From NCBI RefSeq assembly GCF_026191725.2, contig NZ_CP120863.1:290001-354000 (forward strand): a DNA stretch of 64,000 nt, in the 5' to 3' direction. This stretch comes from Roseibium porphyridii. GTDB taxonomy: Bacteria > Pseudomonadota > Alphaproteobacteria > Rhizobiales > Stappiaceae. Below the pieces are notes generated by a model, which saw nothing but the letters and a program-made list of their open reading frames with translations, made no database searches and was not told the origin of the DNA. The translations under genes and the position numbers were made by a program. Shown piece after piece: positions 18,016-27,839 of the stretch. How positions within the stretch are numbered: the stretch's first letter is position 1; each line of letters opens with the position of its first letter.

Positions 18016-19101
18016 ATGACCAACAACACCATCAATCTGTCCCCCTCGGATCTCGCATTCGTTCCGTTTGTCAGCGTCGACAACATGATGCGCAACGTGC
18101 GGTCCGTCGGTGTGGAAACCTTCATGCGTGGCCTTGCAGGATATATCGAAGAGGATTTCCTGCGCTGGGAAAGCTTCGACAAGAAGCCGCGCATTCCCGC
18201 ACATGCCCCTGAAGGGGTGGTTGAGTTGATGCCGACAAGCGATGGCAAGACTTTTGGCTTCAAGTATGTCAACGGTCATCCCGGCAACATGCGCGAGGGC
18301 CTGCAGACCGTGACCGGGTTCGGCGTGCTGTCGGATCTGGCAACAGGTTATCCCGTGCTGTTCACTGAAATGACCATCCTGACCGCATTGCGAACAGCTG
18401 CCAATTCAGCCCTGGCGGCCAAATACCTTGCACCAGAGGGATCGACAACCATGGCCGTGATCGGCAATGGCGCACAGTCCGACTTTCAGTGCCTTGCATT
18501 CAAGGACATGCTCGGTATAACAGAGATACGGGCTTACGACATCGACCATGGCGCCAGCATTCGGCTTGCGCGCAATCTCGCCAGTTCCGGGCTCAACGTC
18601 ACCATCTGCAAAACACCCGAGGATGCGATCGAAGGTGCGGAGATCATCACAACAGTTACGGCCGACAAGCGTTACGCGACGATCCTGACTGACAACATGG
18701 TCGGCTCAGGCGTGCACATCAACGCGATCGGTGGCGATTGCCCAGGCAAGACAGAGTTGCACAAAGACATTCTGTTGCGATCTGACATTTTCGTCGAATT
18801 TCCCGAGCAGACCCGGATCGAAGGCGAATTGCAACAACTGGACGCCGATCACCCTGTCACCGAGCTCTGGCAAGTCTATGCCGGCAATGCGGAAGGTCGA
18901 ACAGGCAAGGATCAGATTACCTTGTTCGACAGCGTCGGGTTTGCGATAGAGGACTTTGCAGCGCTGCGTTATGTGCACGACATGCTGCCTCAGACAGGCC
19001 ATTTCGAAAAACTGGACCTTCTTGCAGATCCGGATGACCCGCGCGATCTCTATGGGATGGTTTTGCGCTCCGGTGCCAATGGCGACAATCAGGCCGCCTG
19101 A
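18016..19101 (+). CDS. Ornithine cyclodeaminase
   Basis: 361 residues, mu-crystallin fold. NAD-dependent deamination and cyclisation of ornithine to proline. Features: FGFKYVNGHPGNMREGL near residue 75-91, TEMTILTALRTAANSALAAKYLA (substrate-site arginine), the nucleotide loop AVIGNGAQSDFQCLAF, and INAIGGDCPGKTEL. Directly downstream of arginase in one operon, matching arcAB of Agrobacterium. Converges with pyrF, only five bases between stops, with no terminator visible. Confidence 0.94.
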   Translation: MTNNTINLSPSDLAFVPFVSVDNMMRNVRSVGVETFMRGLAGYIEEDFLRWESFDKKPRIPAHAPEGVVELMPTSDGKTFGFKYVNGHPGNMREGLQTVTGFGVLSDLATGYPVLFTEMTILTALRTAANSALAAKYLAPEGSTTMAVIGNGAQSDFQCLAFKDMLGITEIRAYDIDHGASIRLARNLASSGLNVTICKTPEDAIEGAEIITTVTADKRYATILTDNMVGSGVHINAIGGDCPGKTELHKDILLRSDIFVEFPEQTRIEGELQQLDADHPVTELWQVYAGNAEGRTGKDQITLFDSVGFAIEDFAALRYVHDMLPQTGHFEKLDLLADPDDPRDLYGMVLRSGANGDNQAA

Positions 19102-19106
19102 GCAGA

Positions 19107-19835
19107 TCAGCCAAGCGCACCTTCAATTTCCTGAACAACGGCGTCGGCAGCAGCACCCGGGTCATCAGCCTTGCTGATCGGGCGGCCGACAACCAGATAG
19201 TCGCTGCCTGCGCGGATGGCGTCTGCCGGGGTCATAACCCGGCGTTGATCGCCTGCCGCGCTGCCAGCGGGCCGGATGCCGGGTGTGACGATGACGAGTT
19301 CGTCTCCAAGGAGCACCCGCATCTTTTCAGCCTCAGGCGCGGCACAGACGATGCCTCCCATGCCCGCCGTGCGGGCATCACGCGCCCGGCTCTCCACGAC
19401 GTCGGCAAGCGGGCCGCGATACCCCGCCGCGACGAGATCGTCTTCATCCATCGAAGTCAGAACGGTGACCCCGAGAAGACACAGATTGGGGTTGCCTTCG
19501 GCCTGCAATCCCTTCACAGCCGCGCGCATGGTCTTCGGATACCCGTGCAACGTCATGAAAGTCATGCCCATTTTGGCGACGTTTCGAACGGCCTTCTCGA
19601 TCGTATTGTCAATGTCGTGCAGTTTGACATCGAGGAAGATCTTCTTGCCGTCAGCAGCCAGATCGCGGGCAAACTCCAGGCCACCGGCGAATTGAAGCTC
19701 CATACCGATCTTGTAGACGCCGACCTTGCCTTCCGTTTTTTTTACCAGCTCTTCAGCTTCGCCAAGGGTCGGAACATCAACAGGCAACATCAGGCGATCG
19801 AGTGCGGAAGTCGGGGCAAAAGGGCTGGTTGGCAT
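19107..19835 (-). CDS. pyrF: Orotidine 5'-phosphate decarboxylase PyrF
   Basis: About 242 residues; last step of UMP synthesis. The catalytic Lys-Asp array is [19 protein letters not shown] and [10 protein letters not shown] form the phosphate site. The ATG at 19835 has AAGGA eight bases upstream. The SDR gene starts upstream in the same direction, but a hairpin-forming inverted repeat lies between them. Confidence 0.95.
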   Translation of the reverse strand: MPTSPFAPTSALDRLMLPVDVPTLGEAEELVKKTEGKVGVYKIGMELQFAGGLEFARDLAADGKKIFLDVKLHDIDNTIEKAVRNVAKMGMTFMTLHGYPKTMRAAVKGLQAEGNPNLCLLGVTVLTSMDEDDLVAAGYRGPLADVVESRARDARTAGMGGIVCAAPEAEKMRVLLGDELVIVTPGIRPAGSAAGDQRRVMTPADAIRAGSDYLVVGRPISKADDPGAAADAVVQEIEGALG

Positions 19836-19860
19836 CGGCAAGATCCTTTTCTAACGGACA

Positions 19861-19889
19861 GGCGCCCCGTGCTTAGCACTAGGGGCGCC
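19861..19889. repeat. GC-rich inverted repeat between SDR gene and pyrF
   Basis: GGCGCCCC (19861-19868) pairs with GGGGCGCC (19882-19889), and an inner GTGC/GCAC extends the hairpin. No T-run follows in the minus direction, so it may act as a weak terminator, an RNA stabiliser or nothing. Confidence 0.45.
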
Positions 19890-19901
19890 GTTGTTCTACC
19901 G

Positions 19902-20750
19902 TCAGGGCTTGCCATCCTTCTCAAATTCGGCGAACGCCTCCTTGTAGTCGGCATGCCAGCGGCTCAAGGGTGGGCGATTTTCGATAATATCGCCGATGGC
20001 CCACTGCGCACGCCGTCGGTCACGAACGCTGTCGACGTCATTGTCCGGACAAAGGACGTAGAAATCTCCTGCCGACATTCTTTCGATGAAATAGTCGACC
20101 GTTTGCTCGCTCGTCCAGGCCGCATCAGGCTTTTCCGGGATGAAGGCGGCAATCATTCCGGTGTAGGTGAATCCGGGAACGAACAAGTGGACGGAGATCG
20201 GCGCAGCCTTTTCACGCAGCTCATGTGTCAATTGCTCGCTAAGCACTTTGACCGCCGCCTTGGTGACATTGTAGCCCGGGTTGCCAGGAGGCGTCGTGAT
20301 GCCCTGCTTGGAACCGGTGTTGATGATGACCGCCGGCCTTCCGGCATCGATCATGCGTTGTGTGAAGGCCTGGACACCGCGAAGAACACCAAAAAAATTG
20401 ATGTCCATCATCTGTGTCCAGTTTTCCATACGGTCCCAAGCCCCGGTCGGGCGACTGATGCCGGCATTGTTCATCAGGATCGCCACCGGGCCCAGCTCGA
20501 ACGCTTTGTCCGCGAGTGCTTCCACCTGTTTCGTATCCGACACATCGGTTTCAACAGCTTCAACAATCGCGCCCGATCTTGCTGCTTCGCGCACTCTTTC
20601 GACCGCCTCATCAAGTTGGTCGCCGGGCAAATCTGCCAAAACCACACCAAGTCCGGCCTCTGCAAAGCGGATCGCGGCAACCAGACCGACGCCGCTTGCA
20701 GCGCCGGTCACCACAGCAAGACCACCCTCGGATATCGCTTCCCTGTACAT
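19902..20750 (-). CDS. Short-chain dehydrogenase/reductase
   Basis: 282 residues, classical SDR. Rossmann motif TGAASGVG near residues 15-22, NNAGISRP, catalytic serine in INTGSKQG, and YNVTKAAVK with the catalytic Tyr and Lys. An aspartate at the end of beta-2 (LADLPGD) suggests NAD rather than NADP. The C-terminal extension (IENRPPLSRWHADYKEAF) is not part of the core. Substrate unknown. Upstream is a 173-base gap shared with hisB. Confidence 0.9.
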   Translation of the reverse strand: MYREAISEGGLAVVTGAASGVGLVAAIRFAEAGLGVVLADLPGDQLDEAVERVREAARSGAIVEAVETDVSDTKQVEALADKAFELGPVAILMNNAGISRPTGAWDRMENWTQMMDINFFGVLRGVQAFTQRMIDAGRPAVIINTGSKQGITTPPGNPGYNVTKAAVKVLSEQLTHELREKAAPISVHLFVPGFTYTGMIAAFIPEKPDAAWTSEQTVDYFIERMSAGDFYVLCPDNDVDSVRDRRRAQWAIGDIIENRPPLSRWHADYKEAFAEFEKDGKP

Positions 20751-20923
20751 GTCAAATTCCCTTGTGACTGGGCCATTGCCAACGGCAATTCGGTGGCCGA
20801 TTGGTCCTTGGATCGTTCTTGTCGGCCTATAGGACGATACCCGATGTCGACGTCGCTATTTCATTAGCTGCATCAGGCTGCTACAACACCGCCCGTTCCT
20901 CACCTTAGCAAGGACAGCAATCC

Positions 20924-21517
20924 ATGCGCACAGCGAAAATATCGCGCGACACCAAAGAGACCCGCATCTCGGTCGAAATCAATCTGGACGGTACGGGCGC
21001 ATATGACGTCAAGACCGGCGTCGGGTTCTTCGATCATATGCTGGAGCAGCTCTCGCGCCATTCGCTGATCGACATGCATGTCCGCGCCGAAGGCGACACG
21101 CACATCGATTTTCACCACACAGTGGAAGACACTGGAATAGCGCTTGGGCAGGCGATGTCATCTGCGCTTGGCGATATGGCCGGTATCACACGCTACGCGG
21201 ACACGCATCTGGCAATGGACGAGGCTCTTACCCGTTGCGCCCTCGATGTTTCCGGACGGCCTTTCCTGGTGTGGGATGTGACCTTTGACCGGGACAAGGT
21301 CGGCGACTTCGATACAGAATTGTTTGAAGAGTTTTTTCGCGCATTCACCATGAATGCGGGCATCACCCTTCATATCGCCAATCTTTATGGCTCCAATTGT
21401 CACCATATCGCCGAAACCTGCTTCAAGGCCGTTGCGCGAAGCTTGCGCAAGGCTATGGAAATCGACCCGCGTCAGGCGGACAGGATACCGACAACCAAGG
21501 GCCAGCTTGGCGGCTAG
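20924..21517 (+). CDS. hisB: Imidazoleglycerol-phosphate dehydratase HisB
   Basis: 197 residues, monofunctional (no phosphatase domain). Manganese ligands appear in [31 protein letters not shown]-like [12 protein letters not shown], and [17 protein letters not shown] precedes the ATG. First gene of a histidine operon whose internal gaps are short or overlapping; transcription probably begins in the 173-base gap upstream. Confidence 0.97.
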   Translation: MRTAKISRDTKETRISVEINLDGTGAYDVKTGVGFFDHMLEQLSRHSLIDMHVRAEGDTHIDFHHTVEDTGIALGQAMSSALGDMAGITRYADTHLAMDEALTRCALDVSGRPFLVWDVTFDRDKVGDFDTELFEEFFRAFTMNAGITLHIANLYGSNCHHIAETCFKAVARSLRKAMEIDPRQADRIPTTKGQLGG

Positions 21518-21531
21518 GCAAGGACAAGTCC

Positions 21532-22041
21532 ATGAGCACTTACGTTGTGATGGCGCCGCCGGAATTTAACGATCTGGCAGGTGACCCGCTCCAGAGCGAC
21601 CGGCTTGCCTTCGTTCCGGACGGATTTTCAGTGCTGGCCTTTTTGTTTTCGATCATCTGGATGCTGGTTCACCGTATGTGGCTGGTACTGCTCGGCTATC
21701 TGGGGATTGCACTTGTCGTGGAACTTCTGGCGCTCGCCGTCAGTCCCGAGGCAACGGCGATCGCTGCATTTGTTGTTTCGATCCTCTTCGGCTTCGAAGC
21801 ACAGGCGCTTCGCCGTTGGTCGCTGGAGCGCAAGGGCTGGCGCGTGGTCGGAATTGTCGACGGTGTCAATCGCGCGGAGGCCGAGTTGCGCTTCCTGCAC
21901 AAGGCAGCGGACCACCTGGCCCCGGAACCAGTCGTACAAAATGACCTGCAGCGAACCTCGCCCACACCAACGCCGATCGTCCCAAGGGTTGGCAGCGAAC
22001 GTGTGGTCGGCCTGACGCTCGGTCCGGAGATCCGTCAATGA
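21532..22041 (+). CDS. DUF2628 membrane protein within the his operon
   Basis: 169 residues. Soluble N-terminus ([14 protein letters not shown]), then about three hydrophobic segments ([19 protein letters not shown] and following), then a soluble C-terminal tail rich in Pro and Thr. Resembles the DUF2628 family that sits between hisB and hisH in many Rhizobiales. AAGGA precedes the ATG, and its stop overlaps the hisH start (ATGA). Function unknown. Confidence 0.8.
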   Translation: MSTYVVMAPPEFNDLAGDPLQSDRLAFVPDGFSVLAFLFSIIWMLVHRMWLVLLGYLGIALVVELLALAVSPEATAIAAFVVSILFGFEAQALRRWSLERKGWRVVGIVDGVNRAEAELRFLHKAADHLAPEPVVQNDLQRTSPTPTPIVPRVGSERVVGLTLGPEIRQ

Positions 22042-22691
22042 CAATTGCAATTATCGACTATGGCTCGGGCAATCTTCGCTCGGCCGAGAAGGCATTTGAG
22101 CGCGCGGCAAGATCGCACGCTCACGTACCTGATGTCTTCGTGACCTCAGATCCAGATCGAGTGCGAAAGGCCGACAGGATCGTACTTCCTGGCGTCGGCG
22201 CTTTTGCGGATTGCAAGCGCGGCTTGTGGGCCGTCGACGGTATGCCTGAGGCGCTTGAAGAAACTGTGCGTCAAAACGGCAAACCATTCTTCGGCATCTG
22301 TGTCGGCATGCAGTTGATGGCTACAAGAGGCCTCGAATTCGAAACCGTCAACGGTCTTGGCTGGGTCGAGGGAGACGTTTCTGCGATGGAACCTTCAGAT
22401 CCATCCCTCAAGATACCGCATATGGGATGGAACACGATCAATGTTGCAAACGGCGCGCATCCCGTTCTGAACGGAATTCAGACAGGACCAGACGGGCTGC
22501 ATGCCTATTTCGTCCACTCCTACCACTTTGCCTGTACCAACCAGACCGACTGCCTGGCGAGCTTCGACTATGCCGGCAGCTTTACGGCCATGGTGGCGAA
22601 AGACAACATGATCGGCACTCAGTTCCACCCGGAAAAAAGCCAACGGCTGGGCCTCGCCCTCATCGCGAATTTTCTGGAATGGACACCGTAA
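22038..22691 (+). CDS. hisH: Imidazole glycerol phosphate synthase glutaminase subunit HisH
   Basis: 217 residues, class I glutamine amidotransferase. Oxyanion strand [10 protein letters not shown], nucleophile elbow [11 protein letters not shown] with the catalytic Cys near residue 88, and the His/Glu pair in GTQFHPEKS. Supplies ammonia to HisF. Starts inside the stop of the DUF2628 gene. Confidence 0.97.
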   Translation: MTIAIIDYGSGNLRSAEKAFERAARSHAHVPDVFVTSDPDRVRKADRIVLPGVGAFADCKRGLWAVDGMPEALEETVRQNGKPFFGICVGMQLMATRGLEFETVNGLGWVEGDVSAMEPSDPSLKIPHMGWNTINVANGAHPVLNGIQTGPDGLHAYFVHSYHFACTNQTDCLASFDYAGSFTAMVAKDNMIGTQFHPEKSQRLGLALIANFLEWTP

Positions 22692-22710
22692 CAACTGCTT
22701 GGAGGATCCG

Positions 22711-22998
22711 ATGAGCAAGGGATACTGGATTGCCCGCGTCGATGTGCATGACGCGCAGAACTATCCGAAGTATGTCGAAACAGCGAAGCCTGCGTTCGAG
22801 CGCTTTGGGGCTAACTTCCTTGCGCGCGGTGGTACGACCAACGCAATCGAAGGACCGGGAAGGGCCAGAAACGTCGTGATCGAGTTTCCGAGTTTTCAGC
22901 ATGCGGTCGATTGCTACAATTCGCCCGAGTATCAGGAAGCGGTGAAAATCCGTCAGCAATATGCCGATGGCGAAATCGTCATCGTGGAAGGAATTTAA
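22711..22998 (+). CDS. DUF1330 protein within the his operon
   Basis: 95 residues. [21 protein letters not shown] and [13 protein letters not shown] are characteristic of DUF1330, small dimeric ferredoxin-like folds. GGAGG lies five bases before the ATG. Found between hisH and hisA in several alphaproteobacteria, but no catalytic role in histidine synthesis is established. hisA begins six bases after its stop. Confidence 0.85.
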   Translation: MSKGYWIARVDVHDAQNYPKYVETAKPAFERFGANFLARGGTTNAIEGPGRARNVVIEFPSFQHAVDCYNSPEYQEAVKIRQQYADGEIVIVEGI

Positions 22999-23003
22999 AT
23001 AGT

Positions 23004-23747
23004 ATGATCCTGTTTCCCGCCATCGATTTGAAAGATGGTCAATGTGTGCGTTTGAAGCTCGGCGACATGGACCAGGCGACCGTTTTCAATGACGACCCTG
23101 GCGCTCAGGCGAAGTCTTTCGAGGACCAGGGTTTTGAGTGGCTTCACGTGGTCGATCTCAACGGCGCCTTTGCCGGCGAGAGCGTCAACGGAACTGCGGT
23201 CGACGCCATCTTGTCCTCGACGTCAAATCCGGTGCAGCTCGGCGGCGGAATCAGGACATTGGACCACATCGAAACCTGGCTTTCGAAAGGCATCACGCGG
23301 GTCATTTTGGGAACCGTTGCCGTGCGTGACCCCGGTCTTGTCAAGGAAGCCTGCCGCAGGTTTCCGGGAAAGATCGCCGTCGGCATCGATGCCAAGGGCG
23401 GCTATGTTGCCGTTGAAGGCTGGGCTGAAACCTCCGAGCTGACCGCTGTCGCTCTTGCCAGACAGTTTGAAGATGCCGGTGTATCGGCGATCATCTACAC
23501 GGATATCGATCGGGACGGAGTCCTCAAGGGCCTTAACATTCCATCCACGCTGGACCTGGCCAACGCAGTTTCCATCCCGGTCATTGCTTCAGGAGGACTC
23601 GCCTCCATTGAGGACATTCATCGCCTGCTGAAGCCAGACTGTGCCATTCTGGAAGGTGCAATTTCCGGACGGGCGCTTTATGACGGCAGACTGGATCCGG
23701 CGGAAACCATGTCGCTGATCCTTGCAGAGCGGAGCAAAGCATCATGA
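23004..23747 (+). CDS. hisA: Phosphoribosylformimino-AICAR-P isomerase HisA
   Basis: 247-residue TIM barrel. Catalytic aspartates appear in [14 protein letters not shown] and [13 protein letters not shown]; phosphate sites are LGGGIRTL and [10 protein letters not shown]. Overlaps hisF by four bases (ATGA). An AAGGA about 12 bases upstream serves as ribosome binding site. Confidence 0.97.
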   Translation: MILFPAIDLKDGQCVRLKLGDMDQATVFNDDPGAQAKSFEDQGFEWLHVVDLNGAFAGESVNGTAVDAILSSTSNPVQLGGGIRTLDHIETWLSKGITRVILGTVAVRDPGLVKEACRRFPGKIAVGIDAKGGYVAVEGWAETSELTAVALARQFEDAGVSAIIYTDIDRDGVLKGLNIPSTLDLANAVSIPVIASGGLASIEDIHRLLKPDCAILEGAISGRALYDGRLDPAETMSLILAERSKAS

Positions 23748-24523
23748 GCCTGAAAGCCCGTGTCATTCCGTGCCTGGACGTCAAGGACGGCCGCGTCGTC
23801 AAAGGCGTCAATTTCGTCGACCTGATTGATGCCGGCGACCCGGTTGAAGCCGCCAAAGCCTATGATGCTGCGGGTGCCGACGAACTCTGCTTCCTCGACA
23901 TCACCGCGAGCCATGAGGGCCGCGACACGATTTTTGACGTTGTCCGGCGGACCGCAGAGGCCTGTTTCATGCCGGTGACGGTCGGTGGCGGCGTACGGTC
24001 GGTGGAAGACATCCGCAAATTGCTGATCGCCGGCGCGGACAAAGTGTCGATCAACACTGCCGCGGTGAAGAACCCGGACTTCGTGCGCGAGGCGGCCGAA
24101 AAATTCGGTGCACAGTGCATCGTCGTGTCAATCGATGCCAAACAGGTCAACGAACCCGGCACTCCCGAGAAATTCGAGATCTTCACCCATGGTGGCCGCA
24201 CGCCGACCGGGATCGATGCAATCGAGTTCGCCAGGAAAGTGGTTGACCTGGGCGCAGGCGAACTGCTGGTCACGTCGATGGATCGAGACGGTACCAAGGC
24301 CGGTTACAATATTGCCCTGACCAGGGCGATTGCCGATGCTGTGCCCGTTCCCGTCATTGCATCGGGAGGTGTCGGCAATCTGGACCACATGGTCGAAGGC
24401 GTGCGGGACGGGCATGCGACCGCCGTACTGGCGGCATCGATTTTCCATTTTGGCGAACACACTATCCACGACGCCAAGCAATATATGAGTGATGCAGGCA
24501 TCCCGATGCGTCTCGATGCCTGA
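23744..24523 (+). CDS. hisF: Imidazole glycerol phosphate synthase cyclase subunit HisF
   Basis: 259-residue TIM barrel. [17 protein letters not shown] opens the protein with the catalytic aspartate; [30 protein letters not shown] (second catalytic aspartate) and VIASGGVGN follow. With HisH it makes imidazole glycerol phosphate and AICAR. Confidence 0.98.
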   Translation: MSLKARVIPCLDVKDGRVVKGVNFVDLIDAGDPVEAAKAYDAAGADELCFLDITASHEGRDTIFDVVRRTAEACFMPVTVGGGVRSVEDIRKLLIAGADKVSINTAAVKNPDFVREAAEKFGAQCIVVSIDAKQVNEPGTPEKFEIFTHGGRTPTGIDAIEFARKVVDLGAGELLVTSMDRDGTKAGYNIALTRAIADAVPVPVIASGGVGNLDHMVEGVRDGHATAVLAASIFHFGEHTIHDAKQYMSDAGIPMRLDA

Positions 24524-24546
24524 CCTTGCCCTTAGGACATAGCCCA

Positions 24547-24870
24547 ATGACCGACTTCACTTTGGAAGATCTTGACGCCATTATCGCTAGCCGTGCCAAG
24601 AGCAGCGATGAAACGTCCTATACGCAGAAGCTGGTCAGGAAGGGCGTTGCCAAATGCGCCCAGAAACTGGGGGAAGAGGCCGTCGAGGCAGCTATTGCTG
24701 CCGTTCAGGAAGACCGGAAGGAATTGACGGCAGAGGCCGCCGATCTGCTTTATCATTTGTTGGTGGTTTTGAACGTATCTGAAGTTCCGTTGAAGGATGT
24801 CATGTCGGAACTTGCCGGCCGCACAGGCCAAACAGGACTTGAGGAGAAGGCATCGCGGCCTAGGGAATAA
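24547..24870 (+). CDS. hisE: Phosphoribosyl-ATP pyrophosphatase HisE
   Basis: 107 residues, alpha-helical MazG-like fold. The metal-binding helices are [16 protein letters not shown] and [13 protein letters not shown]. Standalone, not fused to HisI. It lies 23 bases after hisF. Confidence 0.95.
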   Translation: MTDFTLEDLDAIIASRAKSSDETSYTQKLVRKGVAKCAQKLGEEAVEAAIAAVQEDRKELTAEAADLLYHLLVVLNVSEVPLKDVMSELAGRTGQTGLEEKASRPRE

Positions 24871-24915
24871 CCTCCGGAGACGCTGGAAAGCCGCGCTGCA
24901 GGGACTGCGAAGACG

Positions 24916-25881
24916 ATGGATCAGAAAGTCGCAACAGCCCTGGACATGGATTTGTCCCCCTACCGGGTGTTCACTGAGCGCCAGTGGGCGAAGTTGCGTG
25001 CCGACACACCCATGACGCTGAGCGAACATGAGGTTGCGCAGCTGCAAGGTCTGAACGCGCCTGTGTCGATGGAACAGGTAGAAACCATCTATCTGCCACT
25101 TTCCCGGCTGCTCGCCTTCTATGCCGAGGCTACCGTCAGGATCCACCAGGCGACACAGGAGTTTTTGGGTCACCGGGAGAACAAGACGCCGTTCATCATC
25201 GGCGTGGCCGGATCGGTTTCGGTTGGCAAATCCACGACTTCCCGCGTGCTTCGTGAATTGCTTGCAAGATGGCCTGCAAGCCCCAAGGTCGACTTGATCA
25301 CCACAGATGGCTTTCTCTTTCCCAATGCCATATTGGAATCCGAAGGTCTGATGAGCAAAAAAGGCTTTCCTGAAAGCTTCGACCGGCCGCGGCTTCTAAA
25401 GTTCCTCTCAGACATCAAGGCTGCCAAGCGCAACGTACGTGCGCCGGTCTACTCCCACTTCTACTACGATGTCATGCCCGGTCACGCGGTCACGGTGGAC
25501 CGCCCCGACATCTTGATTGTCGAAGGTCTGAACGTATTGCAGACACGTGAACTGCCGAAAGACGGCAGAGCTGTGCCGTTCGTGTCCGATTTCTTCGACT
25601 TTTCCGTTTATATCGATGCGGATGAGGATCTTCTGCGCAAATGGTATGTTGATCGCTTCATGCGACTTCGTGAGACCGCGTTCCGCGATCCAAGTTCCTA
25701 TTTTCACAAGTACTCGCGCATAACGGACGAGGAAGCGTTGGCAACAGGCGACCGGATCTGGACTGAGATCAACCTGGTCAATCTGCGCGAAAACATTTTA
25801 CCGACGCGTCCAAGGGCCGACCTGATCCTGAGCAAGAATGCCAGTCACCACATTTCGAAAGTGGCCCTTCGCAAGGTCTAG
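24916..25881 (+). CDS. coaA: Pantothenate kinase, type I (CoaA)
   Basis: 321 residues. P-loop [17 protein letters not shown] near residue 96-112; [16 protein letters not shown] and [10 protein letters not shown] follow. Catalyses the first committed step of CoA synthesis. The position directly after hisE is typical for Rhizobiales. A strong terminator follows. CoaBC is encoded elsewhere in the window (61097). Confidence 0.96.
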   Translation: MDQKVATALDMDLSPYRVFTERQWAKLRADTPMTLSEHEVAQLQGLNAPVSMEQVETIYLPLSRLLAFYAEATVRIHQATQEFLGHRENKTPFIIGVAGSVSVGKSTTSRVLRELLARWPASPKVDLITTDGFLFPNAILESEGLMSKKGFPESFDRPRLLKFLSDIKAAKRNVRAPVYSHFYYDVMPGHAVTVDRPDILIVEGLNVLQTRELPKDGRAVPFVSDFFDFSVYIDADEDLLRKWYVDRFMRLRETAFRDPSSYFHKYSRITDEEALATGDRIWTEINLVNLRENILPTRPRADLILSKNASHHISKVALRKV

Positions 25882-25901
25882 GTTTTTCAGATATCAAAAC
25901 G

Positions 25902-25938
25902 AAAACACCCGCGGCTGAATTGGCCGCGGGTGTTTTTT
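25902..25938. terminator. Bidirectional intrinsic terminator between coaA and MCP genes
   Basis: AAAACACCCGCGGC (25902-25915) and GCCGCGGGTGTTTT (25923-25936) form a perfect 14-bp stem with a seven-base loop, followed by further Ts. It serves the convergent coaA and chemoreceptor genes. Confidence 0.92.
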
Positions 25939-25960
25939 TGTTTCAGATAGAAGCGTTCTG

Positions 25961-27664
25961 TCAGGCAGCTTCGTTCCGTTGCGAGGTAAGTTCGCGCACA
26001 GTGTCGAGGAACGAGGTCACCTTGCCACGGAGATCGCTTGCATTGGTTTCAAGGTCACCGGCTGCAACGTCAACGGTCTGAGCAGCTTCCTTGGTGTTGC
26101 CTGCGGCGTCCGAAACACCCTGGATGGTGCTGCTGACCTCAACCGAGCTTTGCGATGCCTGCTGTGCGTTTTCAGCGATTTCCTGTGTCGCCGCACCCTG
26201 CTCATCCACGGCTGCTGCGATGGACGATGCAATCTCGTTCATGTTGTTGATGATTTCGGTCACCGATCCGATCGCACCGGCGGCCTGTTCGGTTTCGCCC
26301 TGGATCGCGGAGATCTGGCTGGAGATTTCTTCCGTTGCCTTGGACGTCTGTGTGGCCAGTTCTTTCACTTCCGCAGCAACAACCGCGAAGCCTTTGCCCG
26401 CCTCACCAGCGCGCGCGGCTTCGATCGTCGCATTGAGCGCCAGCAGATTGGTCTGTTCCGCAATCGCTTGAATGAGCGTGACGACCTCGCCAATCCGGCC
26501 CGCAGCCTCAGAAAGGCCATGCATGCGCTCGTTGGTCGCCTCGGCTTCTTCGGCCGCCTTGGCAGCAATTTCGCTGGAGGACTGGACCTGACGACGGATC
26601 TCGTTGACCGAGGCTGACAGTTCTTCTGCAGCCGCCGCAACTGTTTCCACATTGCTGGAAGCCTGCGTGGAAGAGCTGGAGACAACAGTCGACTTTTCCG
26701 TTGTTTGCTCGGCACCGACCATCATGTCGGATGATGCCGATTTCAGGCGATTCACAGACGTTTCGATTGTCTGCATCAGACCGGTGATCTGATTGTCGAA
26801 ATCCTGACTGATGTCGCGGACCTGTTCACCGGTTCTTGCCGCGATCTCGCGAGCTTCATGCTGGTGGATCTCAAGTTCCTTGCGTTCGGTTTCATTGGCA
26901 ACAAAGACCTGCATGGCGGTTGCCATCTTGCCGATTTCGTCGCCACGATCCGCGCCTTCAACAACGATGTTTGTATCGCCTTCTGCGAGCGTCCCCATAT
27001 TGGCGGTCAATGCGCGCAACGGGCTGACGGTCTGACGAACGGCTACCATGGCGATTGCAATAGCGATTGCAGCACCGATCAATGCCAGCGTGATGATTTT
27101 GGTCGCCGCGCTCCAATATGCTGCATCCAGATCATCAATGTATACGCCCGTTCCAACCATCCAGTTCCAGGCGTTAAAACCTTCACCCCAGCCGTATTTT
27201 TCGATTGGGACTTCACTGTTTGCACGCGGCCAATAGTAAAGCAGCGGGGCACCACCGGCTTTGGCGTGACCGATGAGTTCTTCAACAATCTTGACTCCGG
27301 TTTTGTCTTTGAAGTCAATCATATTGGTGCCGTTCAGCGACGTTTTCGGATGCACAAGATTGGTGCCGTCAAAGTCGTAAACGTAAACGTAGTTGTTGCC
27401 TTCGAAGCGGATTGCTCCGATGGCAGCTTTCGCAGCGATCTGAGCTTCTTCGCGTGTCATGTCGCCGGCTTTCTCCAACTCATGAAAGTGAGCTGCGATT
27501 GAGACGGCGCTATCCGAAATGTCTTCGATTTTTTTGAGACGTTCGGTGAACATCGCTGAATAGAGACTATTCAGACTAACTGCACAGATTGCGACTGTGA
27601 AAACGAGGATCGTCGCGATGGGGAGGCTAATCTTCCACGTGATGGGCCAGCGAGAGAAGGACAT
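25961..27664 (-). CDS. Methyl-accepting chemotaxis protein with single Cache sensor domain
   Basis: About 567 residues. Membrane segment near 10-30, periplasmic sCache_2-type domain ([20 protein letters not shown], about residues 35-185), second membrane segment near 190-210, HAMP, then the signalling domain with the invariant hairpin [18 protein letters not shown]. sCache_2 domains often bind small carboxylates. No CheR-binding pentapeptide at the C-terminus (ends TSQRNEAA). The ATG at 27664 has AAAGGA 11 bases upstream; a TTG two codons earlier has better spacing. No che genes lie nearby, so it is an orphan receptor. Confidence 0.93.
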   Translation of the reverse strand: MSFSRWPITWKISLPIATILVFTVAICAVSLNSLYSAMFTERLKKIEDISDSAVSIAAHFHELEKAGDMTREEAQIAAKAAIGAIRFEGNNYVYVYDFDGTNLVHPKTSLNGTNMIDFKDKTGVKIVEELIGHAKAGGAPLLYYWPRANSEVPIEKYGWGEGFNAWNWMVGTGVYIDDLDAAYWSAATKIITLALIGAAIAIAIAMVAVRQTVSPLRALTANMGTLAEGDTNIVVEGADRGDEIGKMATAMQVFVANETERKELEIHQHEAREIAARTGEQVRDISQDFDNQITGLMQTIETSVNRLKSASSDMMVGAEQTTEKSTVVSSSSTQASSNVETVAAAAEELSASVNEIRRQVQSSSEIAAKAAEEAEATNERMHGLSEAAGRIGEVVTLIQAIAEQTNLLALNATIEAARAGEAGKGFAVVAAEVKELATQTSKATEEISSQISAIQGETEQAAGAIGSVTEIINNMNEIASSIAAAVDEQGAATQEIAENAQQASQSSVEVSSTIQGVSDAAGNTKEAAQTVDVAAGDLETNASDLRGKVTSFLDTVRELTSQRNEAA

Positions 27665-27839
27665 GATCAATTGATTCCTTTTGTAGGATTACAAACAGAA
27701 TCAATTCAAAACTTGACCAATTGCTTAATCGCAGTGCAACAAAATCGCCAAATTTTGCTTTATCGACAATCGCTACGAATTACTACTGAGATTTTCTTCT
27801 CCTATTAGTAGATCAGTCTTCCAATACACCTTTTAGTAC

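Noticed and set aside
19245..20867. 540-codon open frame on the plus strand across pyrF and the SDR gene
   Set aside because: It is antisense to two well-supported genes (PyrF and an SDR with full motifs) and its product resembles no family; long antisense frames are common in GC-rich coding DNA.
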